Shown: positions 26,512-41,301 of the stretch, in pieces
Position numbering within the stretch: position 1 is the stretch's first letter
Layout: each line of letters starts with the position of its first letter
Source: Datnioides undecimradiatus
Lineage: Eukaryota > Chordata > Actinopteri > Lobotiformes > Datnioididae
DNA: 64,000 nt
Direction: 5' to 3'
Assembly: GCA_008933995.1 (NCBI GenBank)
Contig: WARS01000015.1
Span: 124,001 to 188,000 of the forward strand
Notes under the pieces: model-generated
Told to the model about the DNA's origin: nothing
The model's database searches: none
The model's input: the letters and a program-made list of their open reading frames with translations, nothing else
Made by a program: the position numbers and the translations under genes

Positions 26512-26725
26512 TACGTGCGAGTGTCTTACGACACCAAGCCTGACCTGCTGCTCCACCTGATGACCAAGGAGTGGCAGCTGGATCTGCCCAAGCTGCTCAT
26601 CTCAGTCCACGGGGGCCTGCAGAACTTTGAACTGCAGCCTAAACTCAAACAGGTCTTCGGCAAAGGGCTCATCAAGGCAGCCATGACAACAGGAGCCTGG
26701 ATCTTCACCGGAGGGGTCAACACAG
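26512..26725 (+). CDS. trpm3: TRPM3 exon E3: MHR1, SLOG/LSDAT core
   Basis: This 214-nt exon runs from phase 0 to phase 1 (donor ACAG-GTGAAG) and encodes residues 95-165. It reads [17 protein letters not shown] followed by [18 protein letters not shown] and ends in the glycine-rich [19 protein letters not shown] and WIFTGGVN are the strand-loop signatures of the SLOG_TRPM (LSDAT) Rossmann-like fold that builds MHR1-2. In related TRPMs such as TRPM2 this fold binds nucleotides; no ligand role is established for it in TRPM3. Mammalian TRPM3 has WQLELPK where this exon has WQLDLPK, a conservative change. An extended open frame runs through both exon borders, but homology and splice sites fix the exon limits. 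Confidence 0.97.
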
Positions 26726-28462
26726 GTGAAGTGCACAGCTGCATGAGCCTTATACGAGAAGCAATGCCTGGAGAACGTTTCCTGCTGCTGTGAGGCGAAT
26801 TGGTTTCTGATGTCTCCGTTTAAATACATCTGTGCGTCTTTTACAAAACATTTTGAGATGAGTGCGGTAGTTAGCATGTGAAAAAACTTAGCTCACGTGT
26901 TTTGCACTTCAATCAGCAACAACGAAGCTTTACTGGAAGTCTTACATCACATATTTACACTGAAATTCACTCAATTTCTACTTCCTGCTAGTCAATCAAT
27001 CATCTTAGCTACTGTGAATTCTCAAAAATCAGTGTTAATATTTGAGTGTAGCATAACAAACTACTCCACCAGGGCATTTTATCAGCAATATGCAGCTTCC
27101 CTTCTTTTTACGCTAGCGACGGTGTACCGCTGCTGCGAGTATGATGAGTGTGTTCAAATGTTCCCACAAGTTATCAGCTATTAAACGACCATTCATCGAG
27201 CCCCCCGCCGGGGCTGCAGAGACGTTGAACGACTGGATCATTGTGAAAGGGTCCTTTTAAGGGTATTACGAGCACTTGACTATACTCAGAGACACTCACA
27301 GTCAGACCAGACAGGTGAAGTGATAGCTCTCAATTATTAGTTCATGCATGTTGAATGAAAATAGTGTCAGGGAGTCTAGACTGCTGATTTTTATTGCCGA
27401 AAGTCAATAAAGGGGTGCCACGTTTAGACAAAAAGGTGTATTTGATTGCACAAACTGCATGAGAGATGATAGAAACAGAGCTGATACTTTTAAAGGAGTG
27501 GTAGCTCATTGAGAACAATATGAATTTCCCTGTTAGAGTCCACAAGAATCACGTTTGTGAAGATGATCGGCTTACAACGAAGGAGATCTCTTTCTTGCAG
27601 ACACTGGATGAATGCTGGCTTGGAGCAGGACTCACGAGGAGCTCAGTTGACTGGATCGTGAAGACGCAGTACGAGGTGGAGGGTTGGATGTGCGAGATCA
27701 ATCCAGGAAGAAGCTGTTTTTATGGCCTGACAGCCACAAGACGATTGGCTAAGAGAGTTCGTGTGTTGGAGTGAATATAGGTTAAAGTCAGGCGCATGAA
27801 TTATGCATATGGTTATCATGCATATGGAAAGTAGCCGGGGCGAGGGGACGTGAGCTCCACTGTGTTTCTGATCTGATCTGATGTGAGGTCTTTGGTTTGG
27901 TTAATGCTTGGCTGCTCCTATTTGACATATTAGTAAATGTCTTAGTGCTGGATATCAATGACCTTACCTTACCTTATATTGATACTAAATTCCTTGGGTC
28001 AAACATCATCAGCAGTGTTGATATTGGAGTTATTATCAGTGCTTCAGTGTAGGTCCTTGTGTTGTTGCTAGGTCTATGAAAAGAGCAACATTTATAGCAA
28101 CTGGGATTAAATTTAGCGTTAAATAAGAAACAAGATGGGACAATGGTGTTTAAAATTAGAGATGAGCACAGTTGGAAAGAAGCGGTACAGCGCCGGATGC
28201 TGTGGAGTGGCCACACTTGAATACAGAGAGGAATAGAAAGTAAGATTTAGTGACAGAATGGGTGCAGAGGCAAGAAAGAGGAAGAGAGAGGCCTGAATAA
28301 TGGATGGAGGGATGGATTGGAGGGGTGGAGGTAGAGAAAGAATGAATGTCAGCAGGAGAGATGGGATGAGATGGCCTCCAGGTCTGACTGCTGCTCCCCT
28401 GAGGATGACAACTAGAGGCCCGGAGCTACGACCTGTCTGCGTTTGAAGCTGTGTGTGTATGC

Positions 28463-28486
28463 GTGTGTGTGTGTGTGTGTGTGTGT
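28463..28486. repeat. trpm3: (GT)12 microsatellite
   Basis: Intronic GT run about 165 nt upstream of an AC array. On one transcript GT and AC runs can pair, so the two could form an RNA stem shortly before E4. Confidence 0.95.
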
Positions 28487-28648
28487 ATTCACACCAACCG
28501 CCTCGCTGTTGTCTTCCACACCTAATAGATTCTGTTGATCTTCCACAGCAGAGTATATCATTATCGAAGTTTAGCTCGCGTATTGATCGTGACAAAACTG
28601 ATTTTGGTTATCTTCTGTTTCTCTGTCCTTCTGTCAAACACTTATTAT

Positions 28649-28650
<2 letters not shown>

Positions 28651-28680
<30 letters not shown>
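28651..28680. repeat. trpm3: (AC)15 microsatellite abutting the E4 3' splice site
   Basis: Fifteen uninterrupted AC units occupy the 30 nt directly before the acceptor AG (28681-28682). The nearest pyrimidine-rich tract is at 28611-28635, and a yUnAy-type branch candidate (CTTAT, A at 28644) lies just before the repeat. No AG occurs inside the repeat. Confidence 0.96.
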
Positions 28681-28682
<2 letters not shown>

Positions 28683-28683
<1 letters not shown>

Positions 28684-28807
28684 GGTGATTCGCCATGTGG
28701 GTGATGCACTGAAAGACCACGCCTCCAAGTCAAGGGGGAAGATCTGCACCATTGGGATTGCACCGTGGGGCATCGTAGAAAATCAGGAGGACCTTGTTGG
28801 CAAAGAT
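28683..28807 (+). CDS. trpm3: TRPM3 exon E4: MHR1-2
   Basis: This 125-nt exon starts with the last two bases of a split Gly codon and ends in phase 0 at AAA GAT before a GTGAGT donor. It encodes residues 166-207, [20 protein letters not shown] then [22 protein letters not shown]. The CTIGIAPWG turn is a SLOG-fold signature in TRPMs. Mammalian TRPM3 has LIGRD where this sequence has LVGKD, which matches TRPM1, a small paralogue-like substitution. The acceptor is unusual: AG follows directly on an uninterrupted (AC)15 microsatellite, so the normal polypyrimidine tract is displaced upstream. Confidence 0.96.
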
Positions 28808-30036
<1,229 letters not shown>

Positions 30037-31315
30037 TAGAGGGGGTGTTTTTAAACGACACAGCCTTTGATAACAGGGTAATGAAACTATAATCCTTGTT
30101 TTATCAGCGACACCGCCGCGGGTTAATTGGGTTCAAACTCTATTTTATAGCCGCGACCAGGCTAAAATTATCATCACCTGCTTTAAACTGAACACATGGT
30201 GTATTTTTAGGCAGCTCTGATATAACTCCATGAGCCTTTGAAACTGTCCCTCCCTTCAGGACGGGTTTATATTTTCTCTCAAAGCTTCCTGACAGCTCAG
30301 ATGAACTCCTCTGCAGACACATTAAGTGGTACGTCTGCGCACAAACAGCACGTTTTATCTTTATTTGATGCTTTATGCTGTGAACCAATCAGGGCGCGGT
30401 GCTCAGGAGGCGTTTCAAACCACAGGGTCACCCTCACAGAAGACAGGACGTCCTGATTTTCATGTGTGTTTTGAAAGACACATGATTGTTGGGGTATAAT
30501 AACGCACTTCGGCTGACACTCAACAGAATCTCACTGTATTCCTGTGCAGCTCTCCATGCCTTCATTTTCAAATTCGCTGCATCAAAAGTACACCGTGCTC
30601 ATAAAAGGGCGGCAAGAGTGAATTTGAATTCTTCTTTGTGCGTCTGAAGGCGTAGGTGTCGATGTCCTGTGCGTATTTGTGCCGCGTTTGCCTTTTGTGT
30701 GCTCATCCGCCGTTGACTCCTTGTCACATTTCATTTCTCAGTTTTCAATTTCCACGTTTAGACCTTAGCTAGAAACCAAATGGATTTGCATGAATGCAAA
30801 ATGCATCTCTCTGTCTTTTCCTCTTATTCTCTACAGTCGCACGGAGACACAAACAAAGACACACGAGCAAGCAAAACCTCCCTGATACCTTTTAAATACA
30901 TTTCTCAATTGCCTCTCACAGCATTGTTTAGAATGTGTCAGGGCCGGGAACAACCCTGAGTCAGAGAAATGCTGTTTGCAGGCGCGATTTATTTGTTATT
31001 ACCTTCTTTTGTTGTCAACATAAAGCCATTTTGGGTGACGTGAATCACGGGCACATTTTAACATCAATGCGTATTTAAAGAAATCGAAGGTGTTGGGAAA
31101 TAGATGCTACCAAATGGATACATGGCATCATCATGACTTAGACCATACCTTGGTCAACACCTTTTGCGTTCACTGTCAGATCTGTCATAGAAGTTGGCTG
31201 ATAGGGACTTTATGTAGAGTAAATGATCCAACGCACCACCTAAACCTGTGACTTGATGGATTTAAGAAGCATCGCTGGGGTTGACTCTATGCACCGATGT
31301 GGTCGTCATCCAGTC

Positions 31316-31405
31316 ACATGACCTATGGACTTCCCTTTGTCATCCTATGCCTGGACTCATACAAAAGGGGCTGGGAAGGCAAAGGGACGCCCAGTCGTCA
31401 TACGA
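31316..31405 (+). ncRNA. mir204: microRNA mir-204 precursor, intronic
   Basis: The 5' arm at 31331-31352 matches vertebrate miR-204-5p from memory (UUCCCUUUGUCAUCCUAUGC plus CU), with seed UCCCUUU. The 3' arm at 31370-31390 (GCTGGGAAGGCAAAGGGACG plus C) matches miR-204-3p except for the final base. GTCCCTTTGCC-type complementarity between the arms forms the hairpin, with a loop near ACTCATACAAAAGG. The precursor limits are approximate. It lies in sense orientation in the 10.4-kb intron between E5 and E6, about 1.35 kb after E5, the conserved vertebrate position in TRPM3. It is therefore probably processed from TRPM3 pre-mRNA. miR-204 is known for roles in retinal pigment epithelium, lens and eye development. 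Its paralogue miR-211 is hosted by TRPM1 in mammals. Confidence 0.97.
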
Positions 31406-34400
31406 ACATCTGACCATCCAGTAAAGTGGTACTGCACACTGTACCAGCTTTATCTGCATCCAGTGTGAGAACGAACACAGCCAGGGATTTACTAATGAAA
31501 GAAGCTGATAGGGGACTATATCTACACACTATATGTATATGTATATGTCTGAGGTTACATTAATAACCAGCTTCAAATGAATAATTATCACTCAGGCTTA
31601 CAACCGCTGCCTTAGTAGTTCTTTAATCAGTGATTGTTTCCACAATGAAAGAAAGTTTACCCTAATTCCTGGGCACTGTTTATAATTAATCCAAAGACAT
31701 ATGATTAAAATAGCTATTCCTTATCCTTAAATCATCTATATTGGTTGTAGCAATGTTATTACAAGTGTATAACAGTAGGCCGATATAAAATGCAGCTGCA
31801 CAACATCTCAAATCTCAAATTTGCCTCAAAGGGCTTTGCACGCATTTCCTTGTATGAATGTTACTACAGTTGCAGTATTTCAAGTAAATGAGCAGCCCCC
31901 GTGTACGATTACTGCACGAGTATATGTCTCAGTGATGTACTGTACCTGCCGTGTGTATCCTTTACTTCCTCGTCCACAGCTGTAGGGTTGGCAGACAAGG
32001 GCCATTTTTTGATTTGATTACCTGTCCACGGTCAATCGTGGAGTACATCAATTTTCCTCACAGCAGGGCTCCTGTGGGATCCAAGTGTAGCCCGAGGTCC
32101 TTTCAGGGAAAGGAGGATAAAGAAAGTAAAGAGGGTAAAAAGCAGTTTAGCTTGAATGGCCCAACATGTGGTTCCTGGACCACACGTAACCACAAGCTTT
32201 CTTTTTTCTCTTAACGCACAGTCACACACACTGCACACTAACACAAGATGAAAGAAGTGTGGTGGATAGATATGCGTAATCTCCCCCTGTGGTATTTTTG
32301 TGATGTCTGGGCAATCCTGTAGCTAATCCTACTGTGTCTGCGCGCAATTTTCCATGCAACGGCTATCACCAGGCGACTGGCGGACAGGCGGAAATGCTGT
32401 AGCAATCAAATCAGCTCCACAATATTATAACACAGTTTTATATATGGGAATCGATTCTATATAACACATTTATCGGCCTTTTAGTCTCACTGTACCCCTA
32501 AAAATGTAATATTGCAAACAACGTCTTAAGAGATCCCCAGGTCTCGATAATTCTACGGGGCTACTTTATGATTTCCTGTTGCCAAAACATATCTGGGGTC
32601 ATTGTGCACATTGCACATTTCCATTACAAGTTATGGCAGCACCATTGGCACCTGTCACAACTCATCATTGGAGCAGAGTTGTGCAGCCTCTTAACACCGC
32701 TCCTTGATGACAACGTGCATGTATCGTCTCTGCATACTCCTGTCCTGCAGTCTCTACTGTATATTTGATGTCGTCCAGGGTGTCGCCTCCTGTAGTTCTG
32801 TACCGACTTGAGAGGAAAGTGGACGAGAATATCAAAGGGACAGCTCTGGCAGGGGGTAAACAAAATAAATGTCTTAAGACAGGAGACAGGGGCTGGGAGG
32901 CTGCAAATATGGTGGTCAGGGCCAGGGCAATCACACGCTAGAGTAAATGCTCAGTGCTGCGCTAGTAGCTGTACATGCATGGCTCTCTCGTGACTTGTTC
33001 GGCCAGACATGGTCTAGGTTGATATAACATGGACAGAGACACGGATGCAAATGAGCCTGGATTACCGTGACAAAGATTCAGCTCAGGCAGCACTGGACGC
33101 TTTCCATGCAAACAGGGAGACGCAGCATATGACCAGTAATCATGAACATACACGCCGCTGATCATATGCATTTAAAGAAATCTCATTTGTGGTCACACGG
33201 AAGGAAATGTTTTCTATTCAACTCCTCATTTCATTTCTTGGAGCTCACAGGAATTGTCAAACTGAAAGATGAAGAAAATCAATAAAATGATTGGCACCTT
33301 TCAGCAGAGCTCGCTCAGCCACGGCACAGCTCTTTTGCCGTGTCTCCAGCAGTGGCCAGAATGCGTTTTAATCACACACCTGCCTCAGAGAGATGACAAG
33401 TGAAAGGGGAAGAGAGGAGAGTGAGAAAATGAAGACAGAGAAAAGGGATTGAGGGCGGGCAGAGAGAGAGAGAGAAGAGAATTATATAAAGAGCGAAGGA
33501 CGTGTGAAGCAGCTGAGGAGGATGCAGGCGGTGAGACAAAATATTACCTTGAGGTGCCTTCGCAGAAAAAGTGGCATGAAATAGTGAAAAGGCAGCGAGA
33601 GAGAGGACATTCAAGGCTTCATCCATGGATGTTTTCTTATTTTTTGTATTAAAACTAAAATAAAATCCCAACGCGCTGCGTCTTATTCATTCGCACTTTG
33701 GTTTAGTCTCTCCGCACGCGTGAAAATCTTAAATTGGATGCACATGCCAGCCCCGAAGAGGAATAAAAACGTATTAATTTCTTTTGAATTCACCTAAAGT
33801 CGGTGAGAATGACTGAGCCACCTTGAGTGTGCCATCTTCCGAACTCCTTGGAATATTAAAATGGCCGCATAAGTGCTTTGTATATTGAATGGGTGCTTTG
33901 GTGTAAGCGCGTGCGTAGTTTAACTCTATGTCTGCCGTGTAACCTTTGCCGACCTCCTATAGCGGCGGTTTCATTAATCATAGCATAGGTAAAAGATGAA
34001 GTAGCTGGGGTAATTGAATCCAGAAGCCATAAGGCCTTGCGTTGCAGATTAGCTGTGACACTGTGACCTCCACCGAGGAGCGGCCCATGCAGAAGAGATT
34101 ATAGTTAAACCGCGGTACATGGGAAGTCAAGAGCGTTGTAATGCCATTCTTTCAAGCAGCATAAGCGCCCGGACAAACTCTTGATTTTTCAGATGCAGCT
34201 GATAATATTGCGCCTTTTTTTTTATGCTGTCCAACTGTGTGACCAAGCGGATTACCAAGCGGCTCTTGTTCGTTGACACATATCGCGCAGCCGCAGCGCC
34301 ACGGTTTCAGTCTGGCTTCGAAGTGTCACCCTCTGCTGAACGTGACCGGGTCCAACAAAGGAAAGTATTAGCTCCAAAACGATGCAGTGCAAAAGTTAAT

Positions 34401-35369
34401 ACAGGTCTTGAGACGATCAATACCATGAGTCACATAAATTAATGTTAGTGTTTTTGTATGAGCCCTGTAGCTAGGGGTGTTAGTCCCTATGGTGGTGCTG
34501 CGTCAGTGACTGGTTAAATGACACCGTGCGCGTGGATAAGTGGATAAAATATTTGCTGGCACGTGAGAATTGGTGTGCAGACACAGCGCGGGGACAGTCG
34601 AAGTCATCGGGGGGTAAGGTGTGCTCATGCACGAATGGGAAAAAAAAAAAAAAAGTCAAAATGATAAACACGAACTGCCAGAGTGTTCAACCCTGTGGTG
34701 GAGAGATAACAGAGTCAGTAGTGTGTGCGGCCGGATGCAAGACTTGCTCCAGGTATGGTCCCCCGGTTGAGGATGTGCATGGATGACAACGTGTTATGCG
34801 GTGTGGAAAGAATCTGAGTCCATGATCCGTGGTGCGAGCTGTGGTGAATGTCTCTTGGAAAAGTAGGTAAAGACACGGTTTGGTGAGAAGGTCAGAAACG
34901 TCCCGTTAGATGACTTCACATCGCACGGCACTCAGTTCTGTTTCTTCCCGTCATGTAGATTTACTGTTTTTACTAGTTGCTTTCTTCAGGCGTGTGTCGT
35001 GACTGTGGACTCTCAGTAAAACCTGACTTACTGCGCTTCAACATTTCCTATATTTCACTGAGCGAGGGTCTAAACAAGGTGACGTATTTACAGCTAGCCC
35101 GCTCCTGGCTCTTGTGGTGCACTGACATGTTTACTGTTGCTCTTATGGGTCCTTTAATTTCAGTGCAAAGCAGAAATACATATAAAATTTTATGCATCTG
35201 ATTAGTTGCTGATACAACGTCACATGGACTCCATCCAGGGTGTTTTGCCAAGTCAGACTTTTTCTCAAGAAACAGATCAAATGACTCCAACATTATATTT
35301 AATACGCTGCCATTTACACTCAGCCATGTTTCCATTTCCCAAACTACAACTCCTGGGTCCACAGATTAT

Positions 35370-35455
35370 AATATTTATTGATATGTCACTGTATTTGAGA
35401 TTATCTTTGTGGTGTGCACTATACAAATAAAATTGTATCAAATTGAACTGTATTA
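35370..35455 (+). repeat. Possible 3' tail of a fish retroposon
   Basis: TGTGCACTATACAAATAAAA followed by TTGTATCAAATTGAA resembles the shared 3' tail of fish L2/CR1-type LINEs and their SINEs. No body of the element is recognised. Borders are approximate. Confidence 0.4.
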
Positions 35456-36773
35456 ATCGAATATATTGATATTTATATTTGTTTTTTTCTGGGCAACAAG
35501 CAAATAAGACTCCCACTCCAGTCCAGCAGGGGGCGGTAATGAACATGAAGCTGTGAAACGAATAACAGATGAGTAACTTCTGCAACTCAGCAGTTCAGTT
35601 ATTGCAATGACCATTTAGCTAGCGAGCTAACAAAAGCTAACACAAACATTTAAAGCTTTAGTGTCTTCGTGGTCTCACACAGCTCCATCATCCATACCCT
35701 GAACCCTCTGAATGACCGAATGTGTTCGCTCTGGCTGACAGCTAATTTCAGCGCAGCATTAGCTGCCGCTGTCACGGGGGACAGGCCGTGTGAGTGGGCA
35801 TTTCCACAGACGGCTTACACCCCCCGTACACTGGGGAGGAGTGAGGCTTGTCTTGAACTGACGGGTCCATTTGCACCTTTTTTTTTTTTTTTTTAGCATT
35901 TGAGGCGTTTTGAAAAGCTAAAGTTCGTCCCAATTGCTCCCTGGGTGCTTTTACACTTAGCTATTGATAACCAATGGCTGTCCAATCTGTTCAAGGTGCA
36001 TGAAGTAGACGGGGTGAATAAGTTATAGCATTTTAGCTCAGTCAGCGTTTTAGTTAGTTAGTGGAATAATACATTGAACAAACACTTGTGTATATGGTAC
36101 TATAAAATCCCCCCAGTTGTGACCCTCTTTTCTTTATCAAAGCCCGACACACTCAACTCAAATCAGTGGTAAAACAATAACGCCGCCCATCGGATTGAAT
36201 CTGAATTCGCCTTCGTGTCACAACACGACTGAAAAAGTAAAGTTTGAGAGGCGGGGAGAAGCTTTGCCCTTTTAATGTGCCGTACCCCCTGACCTTTTGT
36301 TCTGTAGCCTGTCGAGTCATGTTGCCTTCACAGATCTGATGTTTCCTGTCTGCTTTAGCTGTTGCTAGGATAATGGCGTTCGTGTGTGTGTGTGTGTGTG
36401 TGTTTTTTTATTATTTTGTGGTGTTTGGGAGGGGGGGGGGCGCAAAGACAACGACCCACATGCTGTAGCACACCTCCTCCAGTCATGCTGATACTAATTT
36501 GACACATACAAGGACAAACTCGCAGACACTCGCGCACACACCAACGCACACAGAGACACACACAGGGGATGAGTCATTGCTGGATCCTTAATTAGGACCA
36601 TTTAAGCATGTTATGTGTGTCTCGCTTACACGCTCCTCTTTCCCTCCCTAATTCCTCCCGCTCCTCGTTACTTCCTCGTCTCCCAGGCTGGATAAATATA
36701 GAAAGTTGCGGCCTCGGAGGCTCATCGACCACCTCTCTCCTTTTCGTCTGCCTTGGCTTTTTCACACTTTTTC

Positions 36774-36788
36774 GGGGGGGGGGGGGGG
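36774..36788. repeat. G15 homopolymer
   Basis: Fifteen consecutive G. A second G-run lies near 36428-36440. Confidence 0.95.
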
Positions 36789-38881
36789 TTTCCCTTCCTC
36801 AGAGATAAGGGGTGGGCACCGGGTTAAAACTATATATGAGGCGCAGGGAGACGAGGCAGAGAAAGAGAGAGACGGGGGTTTGACGATTGTGTTATCTGAT
36901 GCGTTGGTGTGTGTGAATGGTGCAGGGATACAGTCGATACAAGGATAGTGGGCGGCAAAGGCTGAATGTGTTGAGAGAGACAGTGCAGGGTGTATTTTCA
37001 AGCATGTATATTCTATAATCATGTACATTATTGATATCTCACTGTATAATTCTGTTCATTGTTGTTACTTTTTCTCAATTGTTTATTTTGATAAATAAAA
37101 ATCTATTAGAAATACTAATAATATAAGAATTAGATTTTGAAAAAATGCTAATTACAGCAAAAATACTCACTCTGAGGGCCCTATTTCCATTGCAAGATCA
37201 GCATGACGTGCATCTTCAGGCTTGAAAGTGTTTAATTAAAGTAACTTAACTTAAATTTTAAGTGATACTGTGATGATTTATCCATATATTTAGTGTGTTC
37301 TTATCAATAAAAGCAATAAAAGTACAGCGCAAAGGCCCATTTTGTACCAAAACATCAACAGCCCGCTTTGTGCCGCCTTATTTAAATGAGCCACCCACCT
37401 GTTTGTGGCTCTCATAAGGTGAATTTCAAAGTCAGGAAAATGGAGCAGCACAAAAATAGGGCCTGTAATCACATGATCAGCAGCTCACTTGTATTTGTTT
37501 CCCATCCAGGGGTGTGTCTAAATATTAAATAATATAATAATAATTAAATTAGAAAGGCCGTAAACCCAGTCAGTATCTGTATTAGTATCAATATTAAAAA
37601 AATGTTTTTATTATAGTTAAATAGAACGTCACACCAATAGTCACACCTCATGGTATAACACAACACCAAGCCAAAAAGTAAATTACAACCAAGTGTACCC
37701 ATAGCACACTTAATATATGCTCACACACCCAGAAGTGATGTCATGGTGCACTGAAGGCACAAGATCAGCAAAAACAAGGCTGTCTGCAAACAAACCTGTT
37801 CAATGCAATGCATGCATGCGACGTGTCCGCTTCAATTAAAGACATTTATCATTAGAGTGCACGTTCGTTGTTTATCTGTGAACCCCCGCCTCGCCTTTGG
37901 ATCAGCTGACATAGGGAATCAACGCTGGAGAATACAGTTTTGTGTGAAGTGGAGAGAATAAAACACAGAGGCATGTGGAGAGTCCACTGCGTTGCACTTT
38001 GGCACCGTAAACACTGTGATTGAAGTTCAGCGGGAAGAATTGCATCTCCTCCTAAATACTCTCGCAGATTAGCTCTCCAGCGATGGCTTTACATCTCCAC
38101 ATAGAACAAAAGGCATTCTTCTGAAACTGCTGACTCACACAACCACACTGCGTCCCTTCAAACGCTTGGCGTTTTATTTGATATAAAGGCAGAGTTCAGA
38201 CCACAAAATCCGCCTCCACAGATAAAATAATTCTGAGGACTCTCCGCTTTCTAACAATCACAGGATTAAATTTAAAAAAAGAGAGAAAGAGAGTGTAAAA
38301 CTGCAAGTTCAGTGGAAGCAGCAGTTGGCAGAGCGTTAACAGTGCTAAGTTTAGCGCTTCTGCTCCCATTCAAGCCTCCAGTAACGTCGTCGGACTGTGT
38401 GGCAGTTCCTCAGTGGCAGCAGAGATCTAAATTCAGGTCACATCAGGTCCAAAAAAAGAAAAAACTTTCCACACGCACTTTAAAATACAAATATCTGTAA
38501 AGCTAAAAGAGCGTTTCACACAGGCACAGGCGACTAATTGGATTTTCACAATCACAACTATTAAGCCTGGTAAGGTTTAGCCAGTTAGTAAGTGAGTTAG
38601 CTGCACCCTCAGTGAGAAACTTTTCCAGACCTGCGCGCCGTGTTGACAGCTTTAATTAGAATGAAAGGGCGGCCATGTTTGGCTCCCTCCTGCATGTTTA
38701 AGGCATTCAGGTTCCCACAGGAATAAATACAGTTGTTAGGGCTCTGGTTAATTAGGAAAACTCACTGTGAATGGGAGGTCAAAAGCCATCCTAAAATGCG
38801 CCCGCTGTTTTGGGGCAGTCAGGCAAAAGAGCATTTGATTTCATTTGTGGTTTGTTTATGTGTGTGTGCGTGCCTCTATCG

Positions 38882-38882
38882 G

Positions 38883-38910
<28 letters not shown>
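38882..38910. repeat. trpm3: GT microsatellite
   Basis: About 14 uninterrupted GT units ending in GCAG. The CGCA-type tetranucleotide array at 39076-39096 lies shortly downstream. Confidence 0.95.
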
Positions 38911-38913
<3 letters not shown>

Positions 38914-40026
38914 GCAAAATTTTCTTCTACCAATTAGCCATGACACAGCTGTGCTTTCCCCTCCTCAGCTGCTCCTCAGTGGGTTTCAGTTGAACAATAA
39001 TCTGCTTCAGATACTGCCGCGCTGCCTCCAAAGCCTCACTAGTCATCAATATCAATGCCGACACAGTTGCAAGCTCGCACGCACGCACGCACGCACACAC
39101 GCCGTGCAGGTAACGGCAAAAAAACAGACATCCAAAAGAAAGCAGATTCAAAAATGCAAGTCATTAGTCTGCCTCTCTCTCACACTCAGCGCTGTTGATG
39201 TATGGTGGTGTGATGTGTTGTGGCACAGTGACGTTTTACCTCTTTGAAGTAGGCGAGGCCCCGAAATATTCTCCTTATGTAACTGTCCCTGTTGCAAGGC
39301 CGCACGAGGCTGTGTGAGGCAAAGCGTAATGGTGTTGGGTATGCTTCTGAATGTGTGCGTGTCCTTGTGTGTGTGTGTGTGCGCGTGTGTCTGTGCATAC
39401 AGTATGTAAGCACTTATCCGTATGTGCTCGTCCGCCTGCGTGTTTGAGAGACAGACTATGCTTTCTCCTGCGTGAATTATGCAGACCAGGATGAGGGCGC
39501 GGGGCGGGGAAGATCCGGCAGTTACACAGCTTTTGAATTAGAAGAGTCAAAACAGCTGGCAGAAGACACAACCACGTGAAACAGAATGGGAGGGAGAGGA
39601 CGGGAACGGAGTGGCTGTAGAACGAGAGGAGGACGCGCAGTGAGGCGGGGGAGCAGGAAAGGGCAGGATGAGGGAAGGAGGGTTTAGGAAATGGTTTGCA
39701 CTGAGACCACTAAAAGAGGAAAGAACATAGAGGTTGAAGAGAGACTTGGACTCAGGGGTTTCCAGGGTTTATGGTGTCTTAGAGGTGATGTTCAGTGGAG
39801 TAATGGGCAAGGAAACAATGAGCAGGAGATGGTGCAAAAGCTTGAGACATCGGGGGTTTTGGGGTGACTTTCATATCTACAATACCCTCTTCTGTGCACA
39901 GTGTCACCGCGTGCAAAGTACCCCACCTGCTAATTATGCACAATTACCCTAAATAGACTGTGATTAGCAGGCAAGGAGCCATTTTTTTTGTGTGGAACAG
40001 CAGGGGGTTTATCAGTGAAACTCTCC

Positions 40027-40032
<6 letters not shown>

Positions 40033-40083
<51 letters not shown>

Positions 40084-40097
40084 GCACACACACACAC
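40033..40097. repeat. trpm3: (CA)24 and following CA array
   Basis: The longest CA array in the window: 24 uninterrupted units, then GACG and another 7-8 units. It lies about 300 nt before the E6 acceptor. Confidence 0.96.
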
Positions 40098-40288
40098 GTT
40101 AGTGCCACAGGAACAGAGCACAAAGCTCAAAGTGGGCTGGTTATTTTTGGTGCAGGTGCTTTTTAAACCTTTTCACCATAATTAGAAAGCAGTAAAGTCA
40201 TGGGACGTCACAGGTGTCACATTCCACTTTGTTAACAGATTTAGTTTGAGTTTTCCTATTTATAGATCAAGAATCAACTGTTCATTGA

Positions 40289-41301
<1,013 letters not shown>

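Larger units (their letters stand above)
26726..28682 (+). other. trpm3: TRPM3 intron E3-E4
   Basis: A 1,957-nt intron. It contains (GT)12 at 28463-28486 and ends in (AC)15 directly against the acceptor AG. A purine-rich block lies at about 28230-28370. Confidence 0.93.

Noticed and set aside
26362..26793. 143-codon + strand frame as a separate gene
   Set aside because: It is exon E3 read through both splice sites; the part outside 26512-26725 has no similarity to TRPM3.
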